Notes: generated by a model not told the origin, from the letters alone. Positions 36,363 through 43,762 are shown, counted from the stretch's first letter. The stretch: DNA of 64,000 bases from Streptomyces calvus (GCF_006782915.1 NZ_VCNP01000012.1:1-64000), one strand, 5' to 3'. Numbers and translations are program-made.

Positions 36363-36667
36363 GCCGGTCTCCTTCGGATCGCGTGCGGGAACGCGGCGGC
36401 GAGGCCGCACCGGCAGTGGTCACCGGTGCCGCCCCACCGTCCGGGTCCTGTCGGGCACGTGTCTGCGCCGCCCCGGAGGACGGCCCGGCGTCGGGCGGGT
36501 GAACGCACCGGCTCCGCCGAGCGGTTGCCGCACGGGATCTCGGCGTGCGGCGTGCTCACCGCCGTCGTCCGGGGTTCCCGGGCGGCAGGGGTACGGCGGC
36601 GGAGCGGCTCCTCAGGGATCGCCCCGCCGCCGGGTGTGCGGCGGCGGTCACCGCCTCACGACGGTGC
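36363..36667. other. Gap between precursors A1 and A2
   Basis: These 305 bp carry the A2 downstream hairpin and no further gene. On the minus strand they run from A2 to A1. No copy of the shared upstream block found before A2 and A3 is seen here, so A1 may be read from the A2 promoter. Confidence 0.5.
36624..36647 (-). terminator. Hairpin after precursor A2
   Basis: Arms CCGCCGCCG / CGGCGGCGG with a 6-nt loop, 20 bp past the A2 stop. Confidence 0.55.
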
Positions 36668-36793
36668 TCAGCAGAACCAGGCGTCGCCGCCCCACCAGTC
36701 GACGCAGTCCTCGGGACCGGCGCCGAGCGTCAGCTCCGCGAAGCCGCCGACCTCGACGAGCGCGGGCGTCTCGTACTCCTCGTGCGTGCCCAT
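36668..36793 (-). CDS. Lasso peptide precursor A2
   Basis: 41 residues. The leader MGTHEEYETPALVEVGGF then AELTL carries YxxPxL and the penultimate Thr. The predicted core is GAGPEDCVDWWGGDAWFC, 18 residues, ring Gly1-Asp9 and disulfide Cys7-Cys18. It shares CVDW.G..AW.C with A1 but is otherwise different, so two products are expected. GAAGGAGG lies just before ATG 36793. A strong hairpin at 36820-36866 lies in its probable 5' leader and a conserved 34-bp block at 36877-36910 upstream of that. Confidence 0.93.
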   Translation of the reverse strand: MGTHEEYETPALVEVGGFAELTLGAGPEDCVDWWGGDAWFC

Positions 36794-36819
36794 GTTCACC
36801 CTCCTTCTTCTCAGACGGT

Positions 36820-36866
36820 GGGGTGCGGCCGCGGCCGGCGCGTTCACGCCACCGCGGCCGCACCCC
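36820..36866 (-). terminator. Strong hairpin between ABC permease and precursor A2
   Basis: Perfect 15-bp arms GGGGTGCGGCCGCGG / CCGCGGCCGCACCCC with a 17-nt loop. It may end the transporter transcript or, if transcription starts at the 36877-36910 block, lie in the A2 leader RNA. Confidence 0.6.
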
Positions 36867-36876
36867 GGGTCACGCA

Positions 36877-36910
36877 CAACGTAGGCGGCCCGCGGTCCCG
36901 GGCTCTTGGG
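36877..36910 (-). promoter_or_regulatory. Conserved block upstream of precursor A2 (promoter/operator)
   Basis: On the plus strand it reads CAACGTAGG, 8 variable bases, then GGTCCCGGGCTCTTGGG. The block before A3 (39012-39045) has the same parts with the same spacing. On the minus strand this gives a GAGCCC / TACGTT pair 16 bp apart. The start codon is 84 bp away. Confidence 0.55.
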
Positions 36911-36955
36911 CGCGCCGTCCCGTCCCCGTCCCGCGTCCGCGCCCGCCGCGGCGGT

Positions 36956-37726
36956 TCAGGCGTCGCGCCGCCGCAGCGCCAGATAGCCGCCGGCGAGGGC
37001 GACGACCACCCAGGCCACGAGGACGGCCATGCCGCTCCACGCGTCGAGGATCATGTGCTCCTGCGCTTCCCGGCGCATGATGATGCCTCCGGCCGCGTCA
37101 GGCAGGAACTGGGCGGCCTTCTGCACGCCGGGCAGGTTGTTGAGGATCTCCGAGACCATGAAGAACAGCGGCACGAGAATGCCGAGGGTGAGCGCCGGTG
37201 TGCGCAGCACGGTCGCAAGGCCCATGGAGAAGGCGCAGATCAGGGTCATGTAGAGGATCGACCCGACCACCGCGCGCAGTGCCCCGTCGTCGGTGATCGA
37301 GGCGTTGTGCGCCTCGCCGATGGCGGTCTGGGCGGTGAAGAAGGTGACGAGCACGACGACGACGGAGACGGCCAGGGCGATGGCGGTGCCGGTGAGCACC
37401 TTGGCCGCGTAGAAGACACCGCGCCGCGGGACGGCGGCGAGGGAGGCGCGGATGGTGCCGGAGGTGTACTCACCGGTGACGGTGAGCGTGCCGAAGACGA
37501 CCAGGGAGATCATGCCGAGCCGCAGCCCGTTGAAGCCGGAGCCGACCGGGTCGAAGTCGGCCTTGCTCTGCGCGCTCATGTCGTCGTAGGCGCCGCGCAG
37601 CACCCAGCCGAAGAGCAGGGCGATCAGGACGCTGACGAGGAAGCACAGGAGGAGGCTCCACAGGCTGGAGCGCACCGTACGGATCTTGGTCCATTCGAAC
37701 GCGATGGCCGCGCGCGGGTCACCCAT
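36956..37726 (-). CDS. ABC-2 type permease, second lasso-region transporter
   Basis: 256 residues with six predicted membrane helices: SLWSLLLCFLVSVLIALLFG, FGTLTVTGEYTSGTIRASL, ALAVSVVVVLVTFF, a 4th and 5th around SILYMTLICAFSMGLATVL and LTLGILVPLFFMVSEILNNL, and AVLVAWVVVALAGGYLAL. The GEYTSGTIR segment is typical of bacitracin/lantibiotic-immunity type permeases. It overlaps the ATPase gene end by 8 bp. Sitting between precursors A3 and A2, it may give self-protection while the other transporter exports. Confidence 0.9.
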   Translation of the reverse strand: MGDPRAAIAFEWTKIRTVRSSLWSLLLCFLVSVLIALLFGWVLRGAYDDMSAQSKADFDPVGSGFNGLRLGMISLVVFGTLTVTGEYTSGTIRASLAAVPRRGVFYAAKVLTGTAIALAVSVVVVLVTFFTAQTAIGEAHNASITDDGALRAVVGSILYMTLICAFSMGLATVLRTPALTLGILVPLFFMVSEILNNLPGVQKAAQFLPDAAGGIIMRREAQEHMILDAWSGMAVLVAWVVVALAGGYLALRRRDA

Positions 37727-38642
37727 GGTCAGCGCTCCTGCTCTCGGCACGGTAGTCGGCCGCGTCGGCCGTGAGCTGCATGAAGGCCTCCTCCAGGGAG
37801 GCGGTACGGGGGCTGATCTCGTGGATGGTGACCCCGTGGCGGGAGGCGAGTTCGCCGACCTTCTCCGAGCTGGTCCCGACCGCTTCGAGCGTGCCGTCGG
37901 GTCCGTCGTCGGTGTGGACGCCGGCGTCGGTGAGGACGTCGCGCATCCGCTGCGGTTCTGGGGTGCGGATCAGGATGTACGCGCGGGAGTTGCGGGCGAT
38001 GAACTGTTCCACGGAGGTGTCGGCGAGCAGCCTGCCGCGGCCGATCACGATGAGGTGCTCGGCGGTGAGCGCCATCTCGCTCATCAGGTGGCTGGAGACG
38101 AAGACGGTGCGGCCTTCCTCCGCCAGTTGCCGCATCAGCCCGCGGATCCACAGGATGCCTTCGGGGTCGAGGCCGTTGACCGGCTCGTCCAGGAGCAGGA
38201 CGGGCGGGTCGCCGAGCAGTGCGCAGGCGACGCCGAGCCGCTGGGCCATGCCGAGGGAGAAGCCCTCGGTGCGCCTGTCCGCCGCGCCGGTGAGTCCGAC
38301 GGTGTTCAGGACCTCGTCGACGCGCCGGTCCGGGATGCGGTTGCTGCGGGCCAGGCCCAGCAGGTGGGCGCGGGCGGTGCGGCCGCCGTGGAGTGCCTTG
38401 GCGTCGAGCAGCGCGCCGACCTCACGCAGGGGGTACCGCAGGTCCGTGTACGACCGGCCGTCGATGAGGACCCGTCCGGAGGTGGGGCGGTCGAGTCCGA
38501 TCATGGCCCGCATGGTGGTCGACTTTCCCGCTCCGTTGGGCCCCAGGAAGCCGGTCACCCGGCCGGGGTCGACCGTGAACGACAGCCCGTCGACGGCCAG
38601 GGTGCTCCCGTACCGTTTGGTGAGTTGCTGTACCTCAATCAT
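37719..38642 (-). CDS. ABC transporter ATPase, second lasso-region transporter
   Basis: 307 residues. Walker A is GFLGPNGAGKSTTMRAMIGL, the signature FSLGMAQRLGVACALLG (LGMAQ rather than the usual SGGQ, as in BcrA-type ATPases), Walker B VLLLDEPVNGLDPEG and the switch His in SSHLMSE. The C-terminal 80 residues form the BcrA-like accessory domain (SPRTASLEEAFMQLTADAAD). ATG 38642 has only a weak GGTGAG site. It is preceded on the strand by precursor A3 and its hairpin, so part of its transcription may come through that structure. Confidence 0.95.
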   Translation of the reverse strand: MIEVQQLTKRYGSTLAVDGLSFTVDPGRVTGFLGPNGAGKSTTMRAMIGLDRPTSGRVLIDGRSYTDLRYPLREVGALLDAKALHGGRTARAHLLGLARSNRIPDRRVDEVLNTVGLTGAADRRTEGFSLGMAQRLGVACALLGDPPVLLLDEPVNGLDPEGILWIRGLMRQLAEEGRTVFVSSHLMSEMALTAEHLIVIGRGRLLADTSVEQFIARNSRAYILIRTPEPQRMRDVLTDAGVHTDDGPDGTLEAVGTSSEKVGELASRHGVTIHEISPRTASLEEAFMQLTADAADYRAESRSADHG

Positions 38643-38725
38643 GGGCTCACCATGGCGCGCGGCCCGGCCGGGCACATCGGGCCGGAGGATGTCATCCCCG
38701 GGACCGAATCCGGGCGGGGAACAGG

Positions 38726-38763
38726 CCGGCGGCGGTGGAGGGCAGTCCCTCCACCGCCGCCGG
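38726..38763 (-). terminator. Very strong hairpin after precursor A3
   Basis: Perfect 17-bp arms CCGGCGGCGGTGGAGGG / CCCTCCACCGCCGCCGG with a CAGT loop, 47 bp past the A3 stop and 84 bp before the ABC ATPase start. Confidence 0.75.
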
Positions 38764-38809
38764 GTGGGGCGGGCCGTCACCGGCCCTCTTCGGTACGGGT
38801 GGAACCGGG

Positions 38810-38932
38810 TCAGCAGACCCAGGCACCGCCGCCGTACCAGTCGACGCACTGGTTGTCCCAGCCGAGGGTCAGCTCGGAGAACTCGCCGACCTCGACCAGC
38901 TCGGGCGTCTCGTACTCGTCGTACAGGGCCAT
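38810..38932 (-). CDS. Lasso peptide precursor A3, detached from A1/A2
   Basis: 40 residues. The leader MALYDEYETPELVEVGEF then SELTL matches A2 nearly throughout, with YxxPxL and penultimate Thr. The predicted core is GWDNQCVDWYGGGAWVC, 17 residues. The ring would be 8-membered, Gly1-Asp8, with Cys6-Cys17 as disulfide, one residue shorter than in A1 and A2. AAGGACGG lies 7 nt before ATG 38932. It stands alone between the regulator genes and the second ABC transporter, with its own upstream block and hairpins. At 123 bp it falls below the size cut-offs of many gene finders. Confidence 0.92.
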   Translation of the reverse strand: MALYDEYETPELVEVGEFSELTLGWDNQCVDWYGGGAWVC

Positions 38933-38960
38933 GTGATCACCGTCCTTCGTTTCCGGTTGG

Positions 38961-39001
38961 GCCGGGGCGGGCCGCCGGTCGTTTCCGCCGGCCGCCCCGG
39001 C
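38961..39001 (-). repeat. Hairpin in the 5' leader of precursor A3
   Basis: GCCGGGGCGGGCC (38961-38973) pairs with GGCCGCCCCGGC (38990-39001) with one bulge. It occupies the same place relative to the conserved block and start as the hairpin before A2. Confidence 0.55.
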
Positions 39002-39011
39002 GCTGCGCCGC

Positions 39012-39045
39012 CAACGTAGGACTCCCGTCGTCCCGGGCTCCTGGG
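39012..39045 (-). promoter_or_regulatory. Conserved block upstream of precursor A3 (promoter/operator)
   Basis: CAACGTAGG, 8 variable bases, then CGTCCCGGGCTCCTGGG on the plus strand. It matches the block before A2 in sequence and spacing and lies 80 bp from the A3 start. The adjacent response regulator is a candidate binder. Confidence 0.55.
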
Positions 39046-39076
39046 GCCGCGGGCCCGAGAAGGTCCCGCCCTGTGC

Positions 39077-39739
39077 TCAGACGCCGAGTCCGGCGTCCCG
39101 GGCGCGCACCACGGCCGTCGCCCGGTCGCTCACCTGGAGCTTGGCGAAGACGTGCGAGACGTGGTTGCGCACGGTCTTCTCGGCCAGCACCAGTTCGCGG
39201 GCGATCCGCCGGTTGGTGTAGCCCCGGGCGATCAGGTCGAGTATCTGCCGCTCGCGCTCGGTGAGCTGCGGGAAGGCGGCACGGCTGGGCAGTTCGTGGA
39301 CGGCGGAGAAGTAGCCGCTCAGTCGCGCGGCCACGGTGGGGCTGAAGACCGCGCCCTGCCCGGCGACGGTGCGCACGGCCCTGATGAGTTCGGTCCGGGG
39401 CGCCCCCTTGAGGAGATAGCCGTGCGCGCCCGCCCGGAGCGCCGCGACGACCATGTCGTCGTCATCGGTCACGGACATCATCAGCACGCGGGGGGCCTCG
39501 GCACCCGGGTGGTGGGCGGCCGTGATGGCGGGCAGCGCGGAGACACCCGACGAGCCCGGCATCTGGACGTCCATCAGGACCACGTCGGCGCGGACCCTTT
39601 CGTGCACGAGGGCCTGCACGGCTTCCTCGCCGCTGTCCGCCTCCCCGACCACCTCCATGTCCTCCACGTCCTCCAGCGCCAGCCGTACGCCCGCGCGGAA
39701 CAGCGGATGATCGTCCACGAGGAAGACGCGTATGGTCAT
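39077..39739 (-). CDS. LuxR/NarL-type response regulator of the lasso region
   Basis: 220 residues. The receiver has LVDDHPLFRAGVR, phospho-Asp in VVLMDVQMPGSSG, Ser in place of Thr in VLMMSVTDDDD, and Lys in GYLLKGAP. The HTH_LuxR reads LTERERQILDLIARGYTNRR IARELVLAEKTVRNHVSHV. ATG 39739 overlaps the kinase stop by 4 bp. The stop is 31 bp from the conserved block before precursor A3, on the same strand, so control of precursor transcription is a natural hypothesis. Confidence 0.94.
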   Translation of the reverse strand: MTIRVFLVDDHPLFRAGVRLALEDVEDMEVVGEADSGEEAVQALVHERVRADVVLMDVQMPGSSGVSALPAITAAHHPGAEAPRVLMMSVTDDDDMVVAALRAGAHGYLLKGAPRTELIRAVRTVAGQGAVFSPTVAARLSGYFSAVHELPSRAAFPQLTERERQILDLIARGYTNRRIARELVLAEKTVRNHVSHVFAKLQVSDRATAVVRARDAGLGV

Positions 39740-40665
39740 GTCTCGCTCCGCGGCAGCCTGGCGCGGACGAGGGTTCCGGGTGTGCCGTCGGGCCGCGGCA
39801 GCACCTCGCAGGTGCCTCCGGTGTCCTGGGCGCGCCGGGCCATGGACGCGAGCCCGATGCCGCGCCGGCGCCGGAGGGCCCCGGGGCGCGGCGGCCCGCT
39901 CCCGTCGTCGGTCACCTCGAGCGTCAGCCAGCCCTCGTGCTCGGTCAGCCGTACCTCGGCGGTCCGGGCCCGGGCGTGGCGCAGAACGTTCGTCAAAGCC
40001 TCCGAAGCGATGCGGTAGACGGCGAGTTCGGTGGCGAAGGACAGCCTGCGCGCCGTTTCGGGCTCCGGCAGATCGACGTGGACGTCGAGCTGTCCCGTGG
40101 CGCCCGCGCGGTGTGCAAGCCGGCGCAGGGCTCCGGGGAGTCCACCGCCGCCCTCCAGGTCCGGAGGTCGCAGGTCGTCGATGATGCGCCGGATGTCGTC
40201 CACGGTGCGCGCGGTTTCGGCCGCCGCGTCGAGGATGAGCTGCCGGGTTCCCGGCTGGGCGACCCGCTCGGCCGCGACATCCAGCCGGAGCCGGATGCCG
40301 GCGAGCGCCGGGCCGAGGCTGTCGTGCAGGTCGACCCGGAGGCGGCTGCGTTCGTCCTCGCGGGCTGCGACCAGTTGCTCCCCGAGCCCGCCGACGAACA
40401 CGTCGCCGTGTCGCGCCAGACGCCAGTGCGGCAGGACTCCCCAGGCGTGTCCCACGAGGCCGAGGACACACAGGATGACGGACGCCCCGACGGCCAGGTC
40501 GAGGTCCGAGGGCCTGGGCAGCACTCCGAGCAGGCCGATGGCGGCGAGGCAGACCAGTGCCGCTGCCCCGCGCACCCGTAACGCGGAGGACGAGAATTCC
40601 TCCGCTCGATCGTCGTTGTGTCCGGTTCTCCACTCTTGAGACGTTCTCCCCCGATGCGTTCTCAT
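39736..40665 (-). CDS. Sensor histidine kinase of the lasso region
   Basis: 309 residues, short for the class. Two membrane helices (about 35-50 and 58-80: LVCLAAIGLLGVLPRP, LAVGASVILCVLGLVGHAWG) lead directly to the dimerisation helix with phospho-acceptor His in SRLRVDLHDSLGPALAGIRL (about 118) and a HATPase domain (ASEALTNVLRHARA; RRRGIGLASMARRAQDTGG). With almost no extracytoplasmic loop, it probably senses membrane stress or a membrane ligand. I start at ATG 40665; an in-frame start at 40719 would add 18 residues. Confidence 0.9.
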   Translation of the reverse strand: MRTHRGRTSQEWRTGHNDDRAEEFSSSALRVRGAAALVCLAAIGLLGVLPRPSDLDLAVGASVILCVLGLVGHAWGVLPHWRLARHGDVFVGGLGEQLVAAREDERSRLRVDLHDSLGPALAGIRLRLDVAAERVAQPGTRQLILDAAAETARTVDDIRRIIDDLRPPDLEGGGGLPGALRRLAHRAGATGQLDVHVDLPEPETARRLSFATELAVYRIASEALTNVLRHARARTAEVRLTEHEGWLTLEVTDDGSGPPRPGALRRRRGIGLASMARRAQDTGGTCEVLPRPDGTPGTLVRARLPRSET

Positions 40666-41438
40666 GGCGCCCAAGTTAACTCGTTTCCGGTAAACCAGGG
40701 AGCCGGATTCCGGCCGCAACGGGGAAATCCGAGACGCTGTTTAACCGGGCCCGCGCACTTCGTGGACCCACTCCGGCGACTTCACCCTTCCGCAAACAAA
40801 CCTCCACTAGCGGAAAGGCCGCTTCACCTTTCCGCACCCCTTGCCACCAGGCGTCTCCGGCTCGGAATACCGCCGCGCACCGCCGGTCGGTGTTCTCCTC
40901 CCGGTACGGGGAGATCGTCTCGTGTTCGATCTTTGCGCGCTGTCCCGACCGGTCGGCATGTTCGGCCGTTCACCGTCGAATGCCGCCCGGAACGGGCCGC
41001 GAAAACGCCGTTGCCGGGCACGGATCGAACTCGGCAATCGGCGCCGGGCGCGGTCGCCGTCGACCTGTCGGTCCGCGGTTTTGGCGGCACCGAAAGGCAC
41101 CGGTCGCGGAAACGGAGGCGCGATCTCTGCGCGCTGCGACGGACCGCGCCACGGGCCGCGGACACGGCCGGACTCGGGAGGCGGATCGCGCCCGGCTCCC
41201 GTCGGGCCCCGCTGTCCGGCTTCCGTTCGGGCCCTGCTGTCCGGCTTCCGTTCGGGCCCTGCTGTCCGGCTTCCGTCAGAGTCTGCTGTCCGGCTTCGGT
41301 TCGGACCCTGCTGTCCGGCCGCGGCGGGTCTCGTCGGCCGCCGGGGCGAGGCCGGTTCCCGGGAAAGGCGTACAACCATGGGGGCAGTTGGTCGGTCTCT
41401 TCAGTGACCGCTCTGGTCGCATTTACGAGGAGACCGTC
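40666..41438. other. 773-bp non-coding region with tandem repeats
   Basis: It starts with an AT-richer promoter-like stretch (40667-40720) diverging from the kinase gene. It includes a hairpin GCGGAAAGG (40810-40818) / CCTTTCCGC (40827-40835) and the 25-bp repeat array at 41192-41321. Open frames here are Arg/Pro/Gly-rich and look non-coding. Confidence 0.55.
41192..41321 (+). repeat. Tandem 25-bp repeat array
   Basis: The unit GCTGTCCGGCTTCCGTTCGG-GCCCT occurs at 41211 and 41236 exactly, as a 24-bp variant at 41261 and a 25-bp variant at 41285. Partial copies flank both sides. It lies about 120 bp upstream of the lipoprotein gene. Confidence 0.8.
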
Positions 41439-42515
41439 ATTTCCGCCATACGCAAGACCTTCACCGCCACCGCCGTCGCCACCGTGGTCCTGGCCGGTTC
41501 CGCCGCCTGCGGCACGGTCGAGAACCTGTCCGCCGGTCAGAAGCTGGACCGGGCCTTCGAGAAACTCGGCAAGGAGCGTTCGCTCTCCTTCGAGCTGGAC
41601 CTGGACGCCGACGCCGCGACGCTGAAGGCGATGGACGCCGGGGCAGAGCCCGGCGAGAGGATGCCCGACGAGGCCGCCGAACTGCTCAGTGACGCGCGGA
41701 TCTCCGTTTCCGTGCAGTCCAGGAAGCCGCTCGAGAAGTCCGGCGAGAAGGACTTCAAGGCCATGGCGGTGAAGCTCAGCGGCCCGGACGGTGCCCTGTT
41801 CGAGTACCGGCTGGTCGGTGACTACACCTATGTCCGGGCCGACGTGGAGGCGGTCTCGAGGATCTCGGGCGGACCGGAGATGTCCGCGGACGAACTGCCC
41901 GACAGCGCCGGGGCGTTCAAGAAGCTCGTCGCCGGCGAGTGGCTCAAGATGAACACGAAGGAGATGGAGCGGACCGCCGGCTCGATCGCGGGCGGGCCGC
42001 CCCTCGGGGACGAGGACCCCTCCGCCGAGCCCACCCTCGACGCCAGGACCCAGAAGAAGATCACCAAGGCGCTGCGTCAGGTCATCGCCCGTGAGGTCGA
42101 CTTCAGGACCTCCGGCGGCGACGACGGCACCGAGCACATCGAGGCCACCGCGCCCTTCCGTACGCTGCTGACCGAGCTGTTCGACGAGCTCCGTCCGCTG
42201 ACGGAAGAGCTGCCGCCGGGCGCCGAGCTGCCGACGGCCAAGGACCTCGAGGACGCCCCGAACAAGAAGGTCACGGCCGACTTCACGCTGAAGAACGGCG
42301 ATCTGACCGAGGTGTCCGTGGACCTGGCCGAGCTGGCGGAGAACACGAAGGTCAAGAAGTTCGCGGTCGTGCTGCGCCTGGGCAAGGGCGAGCAGGCCAC
42401 GGCCCCGGCGGGCGCCACCGAGGTGCGGATCGACGAGCTGATGGAGGGCTTCATGGGAGGCGCCCCGGACGGCGCGTTCACCGAGGAGGACTTCGCGGAG
42501 GCCCCGCAGGGCTGA
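41439..42515 (+). CDS. Exported lipoprotein, probable ATT start
   Basis: 358 residues. The N-terminus SAIRKTFTATAVATVVLAGSAACG is a lipoprotein signal with Cys as the +1 residue (AAC box). The mature part resembles LppX/LprG-like or similar actinobacterial lipoproteins: paired KLDRAFEKLGKERSLSFELD and beta-rich segments, then Glu/Lys-rich C-terminal strands (KKVTADFTLKNGDLTEVSVD). Function unknown. No ATG or GTG precedes the signal; GAGGAG at 41427-41432 is followed 6 nt later by ATT 41439, the best start. An in-frame TTG near 41388 has a poorer site. It is followed by a clean terminator at 42530-42566. Confidence 0.85.
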   Translation: MSAIRKTFTATAVATVVLAGSAACGTVENLSAGQKLDRAFEKLGKERSLSFELDLDADAATLKAMDAGAEPGERMPDEAAELLSDARISVSVQSRKPLEKSGEKDFKAMAVKLSGPDGALFEYRLVGDYTYVRADVEAVSRISGGPEMSADELPDSAGAFKKLVAGEWLKMNTKEMERTAGSIAGGPPLGDEDPSAEPTLDARTQKKITKALRQVIAREVDFRTSGGDDGTEHIEATAPFRTLLTELFDELRPLTEELPPGAELPTAKDLEDAPNKKVTADFTLKNGDLTEVSVDLAELAENTKVKKFAVVLRLGKGEQATAPAGATEVRIDELMEGFMGGAPDGAFTEEDFAEAPQG

Positions 42516-42529
42516 CACCCGGCGCACCG

Positions 42530-42566
42530 GGCCGCCGGTCCGGCCCACCGGGACGGACCGGCGGCC
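42530..42566 (+). terminator. Hairpin terminator after lipoprotein gene
   Basis: Perfect 12-bp arms GGCCGCCGGTCC / GGACCGGCGGCC, 15 bp past the stop and followed by TTCG. Confidence 0.75.
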
Positions 42567-42678
42567 TTCGTACGCACCCGCGGTCCGGCGACGACCGGGA
42601 TCAGGAGCCCGGCGTCTTCCCGAGGCCGCTGCGGGAAAACCGGGTGCGTGCGGCCGTCGCCCCTGGCAGGCTCCGGCG

Positions 42679-43416
42679 ATGCATCGTGAACAGATCTCCC
42701 GGCTCGCCCACGCCGATCATCCGATCGCCGCCCCGCTCGACGACGACTCCGTGCGCGCGTTGCTGGAACACGCCGTCCCGCGCGACGACGCGCGCGTCCT
42801 CGACCTCGGCTGCGGCACCGGCGAGTGGCTGCTGCGGGCCCTGGCCGCGCGTCCCGGCCTGCGGGCCGAGGGCGTCGACGTGTCCGAGGGCGCGCTGGAG
42901 CAGGCGCGTGCGGCCGCGCGCCGCCGCGGTCTCGGCGACCGTCTCGTCCTGCACCACGGGGACGCCGCGGACTTCGCCGCCGACCACGCCTTCGACCTGG
43001 TGATCAGCGTCGGGGCGGCGCACGCCTTCGGCGGTCCGGGCGCCACCCTCGCGGCGGCCCGCCGGCACCTGGCGCCCGGCGGACGGGTACTGGTCGGTGA
43101 CGGGTACTGGGAGCGCGAGCCCTCCGCCGAGGCCGTCGCGATGCTCGGGGACCTCGCCGACCTGCCGACCACCGTGGACCGTGTCGTCGCGGACGGCTGG
43201 ACGCCCGTCCACGGGCACATCAGCACCCGCCGGGAACTCGACGCCTACGAGTGGGCGTGGACCGGGTCGCTGGCCTCGTGGGCGCTGGACCACCCCGCGG
43301 ATCCCGGCAGTTCGCAGGCGCTGGAGACGGCCGCGGCGCACCGCGACGAATGGCTGCGCGGCTACCGCGACGCGTTCGGCTTCGTCTGCCTGGTCCTGCG
43401 TTCGACCACCGGCTGA
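42679..43416 (+). CDS. SAM-dependent class I methyltransferase
   Basis: 245 residues. Motif I is VLDLGCGTGEWLLRALA (about 39-55), motif II acidic loop EGVDVSEGALEQAR, motif III-like HHGDAADFAADHAFDLVISV with a conserved DLV, and motif IV RRHLAPGGRVLVGDGYWER. The substrate cannot be told; small molecules are typical. The ATG has only a weak upstream site (GGCAGG). It is single by context and runs towards the nickel-type transporter operon on the other strand. Confidence 0.92.
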   Translation: MHREQISRLAHADHPIAAPLDDDSVRALLEHAVPRDDARVLDLGCGTGEWLLRALAARPGLRAEGVDVSEGALEQARAAARRRGLGDRLVLHHGDAADFAADHAFDLVISVGAAHAFGGPGATLAAARRHLAPGGRVLVGDGYWEREPSAEAVAMLGDLADLPTTVDRVVADGWTPVHGHISTRRELDAYEWAWTGSLASWALDHPADPGSSQALETAAAHRDEWLRGYRDAFGFVCLVLRSTTG

Positions 43417-43762
43417 ACCGGCCCGACCGGCTGACCGGCCCGACCGAGAGACCGGCCCGACCGGCACAACCCACGCGACCGACAGCCCCGCTGACCGGCT
43501 GAGCACGATGACGCCCGACCGGCTGAGCACGATGACCGGGCCGACCGGCTGACCGGCCCGACCGGCCCGACCGGCAGGCCCCGCAGACCTGCCCGCTGAC
43601 CGGCGGAGCCCCGACCGGCCGACCGCCGTCGTGGACCTCTGCGGAGGCAGCCCGGCGGGCGTCCGCTCACGCCCGTACGCACCAGCAGCCGAATGCCCCC
43701 GGCCGTACGCACCGGCAGCCGGGACGCGGCGCAGTCATGCGCACCGACGCGGCACCCCACGG
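43417..43762. other. Convergent intergenic region made of simple repeats
   Basis: It is dominated by repeats of GACCGGC-type units. A further pair, CGTACGCACC-x-GCAGCCG, lies at about 43675-43725. No gene is supported. Confidence 0.6.
43419..43625 (+). repeat. GACCGGCTGACCGGCC-type degenerate repeat tract
   Basis: The words CCGACCGGC and GGCTGACC/GGCTGAGC recur about fifteen times. Within them a 19-bp unit, GACCGGCTGAGCACGATGA, appears twice (near 43494 and 43519). It is located between convergent genes. Confidence 0.75.

Noticed and set aside
41192-41321. Tandem repeats as a CRISPR array
   Set aside because: Units are contiguous with no unique spacers and no cas genes are near.
40807-41379. 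Minus-strand frame in the non-coding gap with tandem repeats
   Set aside because: Translation is dominated by Arg, Pro, Ser and Gly from the repeats, with no recognisable fold and overlapping the likely promoter of the lipoprotein gene.
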